Shown: positions 6,441 to 13,693 of the stretch, piece after piece
Position numbering within the stretch: position 1 is the first letter of the stretch
Layout: each line of letters starts with the position of its first letter
Source of the DNA: Candidatus Solibacter sp.
GTDB taxonomy: Bacteria > Acidobacteriota > Terriglobia > Bryobacterales > Bryobacteraceae
DNA length: 17,582 nucleotides
Direction: 5' to 3'
NCBI GenBank assembly: GCA_017883345.1
Contig: JADGNT010000009.1
Coordinates: 1 to 17,582, forward strand
Notes under the pieces: model-generated
The model's input: the letters and a program-made list of their open reading frames with translations, nothing else
What the model was told of the DNA's origin: nothing
Databases searched by the model: none
Translations under genes and position numbers: made by a program

Positions 6441-9400
6441 ATGGGTGATGTATCGACAAAACGGATCATACTGTTGGCCATGGCCGCCGCGTCGCTGGGT
6501 TGGGGACAGCAAGCGACTACCATCTCGACTACCATCTCGACGCCGGCATCGAGCCTCGGCAATACCTACGCCTACGGCAATACGACCACCTTGACGGCAG
6601 TCGTTACTCCGGTCTTGCGCACGAGCTCTTTCATCACCGGCACGGTACTGTTCCTTGACGGTAACGCCCGGATCGGCGCGGTGACCATTGCGGCCTACAC
6701 TGCGAGTCCGGTCACGGTCACCTGCGCAGCCGTCCTGCTGACTGGCGGCACGCACACGATCACGGCACAGTACAGCGGTGACGTCAATTTCAGCCCATCG
6801 GTCTCCGCCACCAGCCTGACCGTTACGGTCACTCCGGCCACTCCGACGCTCGTCCTGGTTGGCAGCACGTTCAGCGCTATCTACGGCGGTACGTTGTCCG
6901 CCGGTACCCTGACCGTCAACACCGCAGTCGACGTCACAGGCGCCCCCACCGGCACGGTTACCGTGGCTTCCGGCAACCTCAGCTTCGCCGGCAATTTCCG
7001 GTTGGCGGGTGGCGTCGCAACCGTGACCGGCGCACAGCTTCCCACCACGCTGGCCCCGGGCGTTGGTAAGACCCTGACCTTCAGCTACTCCGGCGACGGC
7101 AACTACGCCGCGGCCAGTACCTCCGGCTTGATCACGGTCAATCCGGCAACGCCAGCGATGACCCTGGTCTCCAGCCAGAACCCGAGCGCGCTGAATCAGC
7201 CGGTAACCTTCACCGCTGCCGTGACCACGCCGACGACGGGCGCGCCGACCGGAACCATAGCCTTTAAGGACGGCACCACCGTATTGGTGAGCGGCGTGCA
7301 GATCGCGGGTGGTATCGCGACCCTAACCACCAGCACGCTCACGCCGGCTCCCCCGGCCACCCACACCATCACGGCGGTTTACAGTGGCGACACCAACTTC
7401 GCCGCCAACACCTCCTACGCGGTGAACCAGTTTGTCAACAGTATCGCCCTGACGCCTTCGAACAGCAGCCCCAGTGTGAATACCACGGTCACCTATAGCG
7501 TGACCCTGACGGGCGGGTCCACGCCGCCGCAAGGTAGCGTAAGTATCAATGACGGTGGCACCACGGTTTGCAGCATTGCCGCGGTCACGGCGGGCGCTGC
7601 CAGTTCCACCGGTAGCTGCACCGTCACCTACAACAACGCCGATGCCCAGCACGGCGCCGGCGCGCACAGCATTACCGCGGTGTTCACACCGGCCAACGCC
7701 AACTGGGCAGCCGTAACTTCGGCGGTCTCCACGGTAACGGTGGGGAGCGCCACGACGGTGACCTCGCTGACGAGTAACCAGACCTCGATCCGGGTGGGCG
7801 GGTCGGTGACCTATACGGCATCCGTGCAGGGTGCGCCCGTCGCAGCCGGCAACCCGACCGGAACCGTCACCTTCTACGATGCGTCCATAACCCCCATTCC
7901 GGGTTGTTCGGGCCTGGCCGTCACCGCGGCCAATCCGGCCGTCGCCACCTGTAGCAAGACCTACGACGGCAGCGTTCCCGTTCTCGGTTCTGGCAATCAC
8001 CAGATTACGGCTGTTTTCACCCACGCCGGGCTCATTTTCCCGGACAGCAGCAGCAGCCAGGTAGCGCTTACGGTCGTCCCCGCGCTCGCCATCACCACCA
8101 CTTCGCTTCCCTCCGGCACCTCAGGGAGCAGTTACTCGTTCACGTTGGCCGGCAGAGGCGGGACGCCGCCATACACGTGGTCGGCCAGCGGACTTCCACC
8201 CTCGCTTTTCGTCAATCCGGCGACCGGAGTCATTTCGGGCGCCATCCAGGCGAGCGGAACCTTCCTGATCACGGTGGGCCTGCGCGATGCAGCGAGTCCC
8301 CCCGCGACCGCGCAGTTCCAGCTAGTGGTGAGCCCGCCCCCGGTTTCGATCGCGCCTTCCAGCAGCCTGCCCTCGGGCGTCGTGGGAGCGGCTTATACGG
8401 GCTTCGTTTACGCCGACGGCGGCAACGGCGATTTCCGCTTCTCTCTGGGAAGCGGTAGCCTGCCGGACGGTCTCACTCTATCCTCCGGCGGAGCGATCTC
8501 CGGCACGCCAAAAACTCCCGGCCAGTTTACCTTTTCGGTGGTGGCCACGGACTCCGCGGGCGCATCCGGCTTCCAGGACTTTCGCATCACCATCCAGCCG
8601 GCGCCGCTGAACATCACCGGCGGACCTACGACCCCCACCGTGCCCACCGGCACCCCGATCAGCATCTCCTTCACAGGCACGGGCGGCGTGGGCCCGTACC
8701 GATTCACTCTTTGCGGCAGCCTGCCCCCGGGTACGACGTTCAGCAACGGCGTGCTCTCCGGCACTCCCACCACCCCGGGCACCTTCACCGTTTGCGTCAC
8801 GATTGCCGACAGCACCGGCGCGGTGTTCACCAAGGACTTCGCCCTCACGGTCGCGCCGCCGGCCGCACTCAGCCTGAGCGGCTCGCTGAGCGACGGCAAG
8901 GTGGGTGTGCCGTACGCAGGTCAAATATCGGCTGCCGGCGGCGCCGGCCCCTACACCTATGCGGGCTCGGGACTTCCCGACGGCCTCAGTCTCTCCGCTT
9001 CCGGAAGCATCAGCGGTACTCCCGGCACCGCGGGCCAGTTTTCCTTCATTGCGACCGCCACCGATTCCACCGGCGCCAAAGCCAACGGCACGTTCCACAT
9101 CACCATCGTCCCGGCCGACCTCGGCATCGTCACGGCCTCCCTTCCGGATGGCGTGGTGGGCGTCGCCTACTCCGCGAGCCTGACCGCGTCCGGCGGCGTG
9201 CCGCCGTACACGTGGACCGTGACCGGCCTGCCGGACGGCGTGACCGCCACCGCCGCCGGCGCCATCAGCGGCACGCCGACGAAGGCGGGTAGCTTCACCG
9301 TGATTGTCAGCGTGACGGACGCGGCGGGAACCAGCATCGCGCCGGCGAGGCGTCCCTCCCCCGTGACCATCGCTCCCGCTCCGCTAGCGATCACCACCGC

Positions 9401-10328
9401 TTCGGCGCCCATCGGCACAGTGGGCACGGCGTACTCGGCAAGCTTCGCCGCATCGGGCGGCACCGCGCCGCTCACCTTTAGCGCCAGCGGACTGCCGGCC
9501 GGCCTGAGCATGTCCGCGGCGGGCGCGATTTCGGGCACCCCCACCGCGGCCGGCCCCGCGACCATCGTGGTGACCGTGAAGGATGCCGCCGGCGCCAGCA
9601 CCTCCAAGAGCTTCCCCGTGACCATCGGGTTGCCCTCCACGCCGCCGCTGAATCTCACTGTCGCCGGGGTTTCCGACACCGCCAGCCCGCTCCAGCAGCC
9701 CCGCCTCCAGGTCACCCTGGGCAACAGCTTCCCGGTGGATGTGGTGGTCACTCTCACGCTGAGCTTCGCCCCGGACAGCGGCGCCGACGACCCGGCCATT
9801 CAGTTCTCCGGCGGCGGCCGCACCGCCAGCATCACCGTCCCGGCGGGCGCCACGACCGGATCCACCGACATCGGGGTGCAAACCGGCAGCGTCGCCGGAC
9901 TGATCGCCATCACGGCGCAAATGCAGGCCACCGGACAGGATGTCACGCCAACGCCAGTGCCGCGCCGCACCATCCGCGTGGCCGCCGCCGCGCCGGTGAT
10001 CGTACCGGGCACCCTCACGGCCGTGCGCAACAGCACCGGGTTCACGGTAACCCTCACCGGCTACGTGACCGATCGCGAGCTGACGCAGGCGGTCTTTGTC
10101 TTCACCGCGGCTTCCGGCAGCAATCTGCAAACCACCACACTGACGGTGCCGACGGACGCGCTGTTCGTGCAGTATTTCAGCGGCTCCGGCGCCACACCCT
10201 TTGGCAGCCAGTTCACCTATACCCAGCCGTTCACGGTGACCGGCAGCACACAGGCGATCGTCTCCGTAACCGTGACCCTGGTAAATAAGATCGGCCAGTC
10301 GGCTCCGGCGACGGCCACGCTGAACTAG
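6441..10328 (+). CDS. Large exported multidomain Ig-like repeat protein
   Basis: The product is 1295 residues. The ATG at 6441 is chosen because GGAGGGG (6427-6433) lies 7 bases upstream and because it gives a proper signal peptide (STKRIILLAMAAASLGWG, cleavage near residue 22). Residues about 24-546 hold five Ig-like domains of the bacterial Ig group 3 type, each with a GTVTF-like strand and a HTITAxYSGDxNF-like strand. Residues 549-1069 hold six putative-Ig (He_PIG) domains, each with a GxxYS, GGxxPYTW, SGLPxGL and GxISGTP pattern. Residues 1070-1295 form a different beta-rich C-terminal region. The protein is rich in Ser, Thr, Gly and Ala with few charges, as expected for a stalk or adhesin. 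There is no LPxTG, PEP-CTERM or membrane anchor, so it is secreted or held by unknown means. No catalytic domain is seen. Confidence 0.9.
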   Translation: MGDVSTKRIILLAMAAASLGWGQQATTISTTISTPASSLGNTYAYGNTTTLTAVVTPVLRTSSFITGTVLFLDGNARIGAVTIAAYTASPVTVTCAAVLLTGGTHTITAQYSGDVNFSPSVSATSLTVTVTPATPTLVLVGSTFSAIYGGTLSAGTLTVNTAVDVTGAPTGTVTVASGNLSFAGNFRLAGGVATVTGAQLPTTLAPGVGKTLTFSYSGDGNYAAASTSGLITVNPATPAMTLVSSQNPSALNQPVTFTAAVTTPTTGAPTGTIAFKDGTTVLVSGVQIAGGIATLTTSTLTPAPPATHTITAVYSGDTNFAANTSYAVNQFVNSIALTPSNSSPSVNTTVTYSVTLTGGSTPPQGSVSINDGGTTVCSIAAVTAGAASSTGSCTVTYNNADAQHGAGAHSITAVFTPANANWAAVTSAVSTVTVGSATTVTSLTSNQTSIRVGGSVTYTASVQGAPVAAGNPTGTVTFYDASITPIPGCSGLAVTAANPAVATCSKTYDGSVPVLGSGNHQITAVFTHAGLIFPDSSSSQVALTVVPALAITTTSLPSGTSGSSYSFTLAGRGGTPPYTWSASGLPPSLFVNPATGVISGAIQASGTFLITVGLRDAASPPATAQFQLVVSPPPVSIAPSSSLPSGVVGAAYTGFVYADGGNGDFRFSLGSGSLPDGLTLSSGGAISGTPKTPGQFTFSVVATDSAGASGFQDFRITIQPAPLNITGGPTTPTVPTGTPISISFTGTGGVGPYRFTLCGSLPPGTTFSNGVLSGTPTTPGTFTVCVTIADSTGAVFTKDFALTVAPPAALSLSGSLSDGKVGVPYAGQISAAGGAGPYTYAGSGLPDGLSLSASGSISGTPGTAGQFSFIATATDSTGAKANGTFHITIVPADLGIVTASLPDGVVGVAYSASLTASGGVPPYTWTVTGLPDGVTATAAGAISGTPTKAGSFTVIVSVTDAAGTSIAPARRPSPVTIAPAPLAITTASAPIGTVGTAYSASFAASGGTAPLTFSASGLPAGLSMSAAGAISGTPTAAGPATIVVTVKDAAGASTSKSFPVTIGLPSTPPLNLTVAGVSDTASPLQQPRLQVTLGNSFPVDVVVTLTLSFAPDSGADDPAIQFSGGGRTASITVPAGATTGSTDIGVQTGSVAGLIAITAQMQATGQDVTPTPVPRRTIRVAAAAPVIVPGTLTAVRNSTGFTVTLTGYVTDRELTQAVFVFTAASGSNLQTTTLTVPTDALFVQYFSGSGATPFGSQFTYTQPFTVTGSTQAIVSVTVTLVNKIGQSAPATATLN
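6510..8078 (+). repeat. Five tandem Ig-like (Big_3-type) coding repeats
   Basis: Approximate residue limits are 24-130, 134-235, 238-333, 334-434 and 436-546 of the large exported protein, each near 100 residues. Shared features are an ITV or LTV closing strand, GxPTGTV or equivalent in the middle, and TITAxYSGDxNF or SITAVFTPANANW near the end. Domains 1-3 keep the YSGDxNF or YSGDGNY string; in domains 4 and 5 it is degenerate (FTPANANW, FTHAGLIF), and these two gain paired cysteines. The copies are clearly diverged at DNA level, so this is an old array. Confidence 0.75.
8085..9647 (+). repeat. Six tandem He_PIG-type coding repeats of 84-88 codons
   Basis: The repeats begin at residues 549, 635, 723, 810, 894 and 982 and the next region starts at 1070, giving periods of 86, 88, 87, 84, 88 and 88 residues. 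Each contains a LPxGxxGxxY opening, a GGxxPY core, a LPxGLxxSxxGxISGTP loop and a FxVxVTDxxGA strand. Repeat 3 has the least typical opening and two cysteines. Repeat 5 has a locally odd, Arg-rich segment (SIAPARRPSP) where the others have a plain strand. Regular spacing suggests array growth by unequal duplication. Confidence 0.85.
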
Positions 10329-10700
10329 GTCGCTGACCGTGTAATATTGTGCTTTAGCGGGAAACCACTCCCTTACGGTCGTGGCTCTGATCGGAGCCCC
10401 GACCGGGGTACCCTCTGGGTCCGGAGGGGTTGGTTGAAGGCACTCAACCGCCCGGTCAGAGAGCTAGTATTGGGGCGATCCGGCCATCCGGCGCCGGGGT
10501 TTTTCCTTCCAGTACCGGCTGACGACGGACGTGTGACTTGGTTTCCCGATTTCTTGGAGCGGGGTGTCACGGGAGGGATCCCGTTGTCTCCCACGATCGT
10601 CAGTGCGGCGCGCGTCAAGACAGCGGGTTGCATTCGGTAACAAAAGGTCCGAATATAGAGCTTGTGGGGCATTCTCCGCCACCACTTGCAAGAGGTGCTT
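10329..10700. other. Intergenic region with a palindromic repeat and a weak terminator
   Basis: The 372 bases between the Ig-repeat gene and the CNB-domain gene hold no believable gene. Open frames exist on both strands, but one of them is mostly a translated repeat (it contains the PLPYGRGSD string that marks this repeat in conceptual translations). Visible elements are the palindromic repeat near 10370-10408, a small GGTTGA/TCAACC hairpin near 10430-10447, and a 5-bp GC stem (10480-10484 with 10493-10497) followed by GGTTTTT that could act as a weak terminator for the Ig gene. No convincing promoter for the downstream operon was found by eye. Confidence 0.6.
10371..10408. repeat. Palindromic dispersed repeat (CTTACGGTCG type), right arm partly decayed
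   Basis: CGGTCGTGGCTC at 10376-10387 is inverted at 10394-10405 as GAGCCCCGACCG with one mismatch, around the 6-nt loop TGATCG. The left arm continues outwards as CTCCCTTA; the right arm no longer matches there. The sequence resembles the common acidobacterial intergenic element whose translation gives PLPYGRGSD; this is recognition from general knowledge, not a search. It is a different family from the other repeats in the window. Confidence 0.6.
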
Positions 10701-11177
10701 ATGAGTAACGACGTCATCACCGGCATCCTACAATCTCATCCTTTTACCGAGGGCTTCTGGCCCGACCACATCGCGCGGTTGAGCGCGATGGCCAGCGAAG
10801 TGCGATTTCGCCAGGGGGAATCGATTTTCCATGAGGGCGATCATTCCAGCTTTTTCTACCTTCTGATCAGTGGCAACGTGGCGCTGGAAGTGATCTCGCC
10901 GGGGCGAGCGGTGCGCGTGGCGACGCTGTACGCGGGCGAAGTGCTCGGCTGGTCGTCGGTGACGGGCAACGGCGACGGGAAACAGTTTCAGGCGCGGTCG
11001 CTCGAAGAAGTCCACGCGCTCGCCTTTGACGGGGCGCGGCTGCGCCATGCCTGCGAGGAGGACTACGCCTTCGGCTTCTGGTTCATGCGGGCGATTCTGA
11101 AAGTCATGTCGGGGCGGATGCACGCCATCCGGGCGCAACTGGTGGACGTCTACTCACCCCTGGCGGCGGTCAAGTGA
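10701..11177 (+). CDS. Stand-alone cyclic-nucleotide-binding-domain protein
   Basis: This 158-residue protein is a single cNMP-binding beta-barrel with flanking helices and no DNA-binding helix-turn-helix, so it is not a complete CRP/FNR regulator. The barrel shows FRQGESIFHEGD at 36-47, a FYLLISGNVALEV strand pair, and the phosphate-binding cassette AGEVLGWSS at 78-86. The Gly-Glu pair (79-80) is kept, but the cassette arginine that grips the cyclic phosphate in CRP appears replaced (GDGKQFQARS by eye alignment), so ligand binding is doubtful or different. The C-terminal helix ends in LVDVY. The LGWS and LDVY-like pattern recalls small CNB proteins found beside redox enzymes. AGAGGT at 10691-10696 precedes the ATG. 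Its stop overlaps the next gene's GTG by 4 bases, so the two are translationally coupled. Confidence 0.85.
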   Translation: MSNDVITGILQSHPFTEGFWPDHIARLSAMASEVRFRQGESIFHEGDHSSFFYLLISGNVALEVISPGRAVRVATLYAGEVLGWSSVTGNGDGKQFQARSLEEVHALAFDGARLRHACEEDYAFGFWFMRAILKVMSGRMHAIRAQLVDVYSPLAAVK

Positions 11178-12229
11178 ACATCGGTATTATCCGCGAGCGG
11201 GGGGCCTTCGACCGTCGGGTCGCGCTGACGCCACCGGTGGTGCGGCGCCTGTCGAGCGCGGGGCACACGGTGTGGGTAGAGACGGGCGCGGGCGATGGCG
11301 CCATGTATACGGACACGGAGTACTTGCGCGCCGGGGCGCAGATCGCCTATTCGCCGGAGGAAGCCATCGGGCGCGCCGAACTGCTGGCCAAGATCGGGCG
11401 GCCGACGGGCGCGGAGCTCAACTGCTGCGCGCCGGGAATGGTGCTGCTGGCGTTCTACCACATGGCGGTAGCCGACCGGAGCCTGGTGGAGACGCTGGCG
11501 GAGCGCAGCCTCACGGCGATCGGGTGCGAGGTGATCCAGCAGGAAGACGGACGGCTGCCCGTGCTGGCGGCGATCAGCGAGATCGCCGGGCAGATGACGG
11601 TGCCGATCGCGGCGCACCTGCTGCGCTCGAGTTCGGGCGGGCGAGGGATCTTGCTGGGCGGAACCCCGGGCGTGCCGCCGGCGCGCGTGGTGGTGTTGGG
11701 CGCGGGCGCGGTGGGGTTTGCCGCGGCACGGACCGCGGCCCGATCGGGCGCGCGGGTGACGGCGTTCGACCGCGACCCGCGCAAACTGCGCCACATGATG
11801 GAGCACGTGCCCGCGGTGGAAACGTGCCTGGCCGATGAAGATGCGATCGCCGAAGCCGTAGCCGGGGCGGACGTGGTGATCGGCGCGATTCTGGTGGCCG
11901 GGAAGCGGACGCCGCACGTGGTGACGCGCGCCATGGTGGAGCAGATGAAAAAGGGGTCGGCGGTAATCGACGTGGCGATCGACCAGGGCGGGTGCATCGA
12001 AACCAGCCGTCCGACCAGCATCGCCGAACCCACTTTTGTCCACAAGGGAGTAACGCATTTCTGCGTGCCCAACTTCACGGCGGACCTGGGGCGCTCGGCG
12101 TCCGTGGCGGTGGCGCAGGCGATGCTGCCCTATGTACTGACCATCGCCAAACACGGCGTGGAAGGCGCGCTCGAGAAATGTGCGGAATTGGCGCGCGGCG
12201 TCTATACGCTGCGCGGGAGGCGCCCATGA
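11174..12229 (+). CDS. Alanine dehydrogenase / NAD(P) transhydrogenase alpha-family dehydrogenase, atypical
   Basis: The 351-residue product has the AlaDH/PNT N-terminal domain (IGIIRERGAFDRRVALTP) and Rossmann domain (VVLGAGAVG at 173-181, with Asp199 ending the second strand, which favours NAD(H)). Of the catalytic residues known from M. tuberculosis alanine dehydrogenase, Arg15, His96 and Asp270 are present at the same numbers (the last in IDQGGC). The pyruvate-binding lysine expected at 75 is glycine: the usual LLKVKEP reads LLAKIGRP. It may therefore use another keto acid or have lost alanine dehydrogenase activity; NAD-linked amino acid or imine oxidation is only a guess. Length (351) is slightly under the usual 370. 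The start is GTG inside the GTGA overlap with the CNB gene, and the end overlaps the CoA-transferase start by ATGA. Confidence 0.85.
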   Translation: MNIGIIRERGAFDRRVALTPPVVRRLSSAGHTVWVETGAGDGAMYTDTEYLRAGAQIAYSPEEAIGRAELLAKIGRPTGAELNCCAPGMVLLAFYHMAVADRSLVETLAERSLTAIGCEVIQQEDGRLPVLAAISEIAGQMTVPIAAHLLRSSSGGRGILLGGTPGVPPARVVVLGAGAVGFAAARTAARSGARVTAFDRDPRKLRHMMEHVPAVETCLADEDAIAEAVAGADVVIGAILVAGKRTPHVVTRAMVEQMKKGSAVIDVAIDQGGCIETSRPTSIAEPTFVHKGVTHFCVPNFTADLGRSASVAVAQAMLPYVLTIAKHGVEGALEKCAELARGVYTLRGRRP

Positions 12230-13542
12230 CGGGGGATTACCGATCGCGGATCATGCCCGCGGATGTGGCGCTGGCGGAGCTGCGCAGCGGACAGCGGGTT
12301 TACGTACACACCGGCTGCGCGGAGCCGGTGGAACTGGTCAAGGCGCTGACGCGCCGCGGCCCCGAATTGGAGGATGTGGAGGTGCTCCACATGGCGACCA
12401 TGGGGATCGCCGACTACATTCTTCCGGAATACGAAGGCCACTTCCGGCACAACGCGCTGTTCATCGGCGGCAATGTGCGCCAGGCGGTGCAGCAGGGGCG
12501 CGCGGATTATACGCCGATCTTCCTCAGCGAAATCGAGGAGCTGTTTACTTCCAAGGCGATCGAGATCGACGTGTGCCTGTTGCAGTGCACGCCGCCGGAT
12601 CCCTACGGGTATATGAGTCTGGGGCCGAGCATCGACGCTTCACTGACGGCGGCGCAGTGCGCGCGCCACGTGATCGTGGAGATCAACGACCAGTGCCCGC
12701 GCACGCTGGGCGATACGTTCCTCCATGTGAGCCGGGTGGATGCGTTCGTCGAGACCTCGCACCCGCTGAGCGAATATCCGCGGACTCCGGTGACGGATTT
12801 GCAGCGCGCCATCGGGCGGCACGTGGCCGGGCTGATTCCCGATGGGGCGACGATTCAGACGGGGATCGGCGGCATTCCGGAGGCGGTGCTCGGGCTGCTG
12901 CGGGATCGCCAGGACCTGGGGATTCATTCGGAGATGGTGCCGGAGAGCGTGGTGGATTTGATCCAGGCGGGAGTGATCACGGGGGACCGCAAGACGGTGC
13001 ACCCGCACAAAGTGATCGCGGGGTTCGCGCTGGGCGGCAAACTGCTGTTCGATTTCATCGACAACAACCCGACCTTCGAATTTCACCGGACGGCGTATTG
13101 CAACGATCCGTTCCTGATCGCGCAGAACGACCGGATGGTGGCGATCAATTCGGCGATCGAAGTGGACCTCACGGGCCAGGTGTGTTCCGACTCGATGGGG
13201 TTCGCGCCGTATAGCGGGATTGGCGGGCAGGTGGATTTCCTGCGCGGCGCGGCGCGCGCCAAGGGTGGACTGCCGATTATCACGCTGCCTTCCACGGCGA
13301 AGGACGGCGCGGTGTCGCGGATTGTGCCGACGCTGCATCCGGGGGCGGGCGTGGTGACGTCGCGCGGCGATGTGCACTACGTGATCACCGAGCACGGGGT
13401 AGCGTACCTGCACGGCAAGACGATCCGGCAGCGCGCCGAGGCGCTGATTGCCATCGCCGACCCGAAGTTCCAACCGGAGCTCGAGGACTACGCGCGTAAA
13501 AGCAAGCTGCTGACGGCCAGCCGTTCGGTGGTCTCGGTCTAA
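12226..13542 (+). CDS. Acetyl-CoA hydrolase/transferase family, 4-hydroxybutyrate CoA-transferase-like
   Basis: The 438-residue protein matches the length and plan of 4-hydroxybutyrate CoA-transferase. The N-terminal domain runs to about residue 195 (VYVHTGCAEPVELVKAL; PPDPYGYMSLG around 123-133). The C-terminal domain holds the CoA-binding loop TGIGGIPEAV (212-221), the catalytic glutamate in GIHSEM (Glu236, which would form the glutamyl-CoA thioester), IEVDLTGQV, the SGIGGQVDF string and the closing SRGDVHYVITEHGVAYLHGK region. It moves CoA between acyl-CoA and a free acid such as acetate, butyrate or 4-hydroxybutyrate; the actual acid cannot be read. The ATG at 12226 lies in an ATGA overlap with the dehydrogenase stop, giving tight coupling. 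The context suggests the acid partner is the product or substrate of the dehydrogenase. Confidence 0.92.
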   Translation: MTGDYRSRIMPADVALAELRSGQRVYVHTGCAEPVELVKALTRRGPELEDVEVLHMATMGIADYILPEYEGHFRHNALFIGGNVRQAVQQGRADYTPIFLSEIEELFTSKAIEIDVCLLQCTPPDPYGYMSLGPSIDASLTAAQCARHVIVEINDQCPRTLGDTFLHVSRVDAFVETSHPLSEYPRTPVTDLQRAIGRHVAGLIPDGATIQTGIGGIPEAVLGLLRDRQDLGIHSEMVPESVVDLIQAGVITGDRKTVHPHKVIAGFALGGKLLFDFIDNNPTFEFHRTAYCNDPFLIAQNDRMVAINSAIEVDLTGQVCSDSMGFAPYSGIGGQVDFLRGAARAKGGLPIITLPSTAKDGAVSRIVPTLHPGAGVVTSRGDVHYVITEHGVAYLHGKTIRQRAEALIAIADPKFQPELEDYARKSKLLTASRSVVSV

Positions 13543-13554
13543 CGGAACATACGG

Positions 13555-13637
13555 ATTGGCCGCCGATAAACGCCGATAAACGCAGATAAGCACAAAACCG
13601 TTTTATCCGCGTTCATCGGCGTTCATCGGCGGCCAAT
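13555..13637. repeat. Long inverted repeat, 35-nt arms (GCCGATAAAC type)
   Basis: The left arm (13555-13589) and right arm (13603-13637) are inverted copies with only three mismatches, around a 13-nt loop. Each arm carries tandem 10-nt units: CGCCGATAAA twice plus CGCAGATAAG on the left, and GTTCATCGGC twice on the right. All three mismatches would be G-U pairs in an RNA copied from the plus strand as template (minus-strand RNA), so the hairpin would be complete in that direction. Similar GCCGATNAACGC strings are known to me as common intergenic repeats in many phyla. The element follows the CoA-transferase stop by 13 bp and may serve as an RNA 3' end, though the plus strand has only a TTTTTCTT run after it. 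Confidence 0.8.
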
Positions 13638-13674
13638 TTTTCTTCGTCACGGAGCCCGGCATGGCCCACTGGGC

Positions 13675-13680
13675 TACACT
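13675..13680 (+). promoter_or_regulatory. Possible -10 box (TACACT) of the HlyD-family gene
   Basis: TACACT ends 13 bases before the preferred ATG at 13694, giving a very short leader. No good -35 hexamer lies at normal spacing. The same hexamer stands before tRNA-Phe and a TACAAT before the fumarase gene, which is why it is noted. Confidence 0.3.
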
Positions 13681-13693
13681 GTCGGTGAGCGAT

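Noticed and set aside
7323..10130. Several minus-strand frames inside the Ig-repeat gene
   Set aside because: They are periodic, Gly/Arg-rich shadows of the repeats with no start signals.
10347..10640. Plus-strand frame containing PLPYGRGSD
   Set aside because: The string is the translation of a dispersed palindromic repeat, not a gene.
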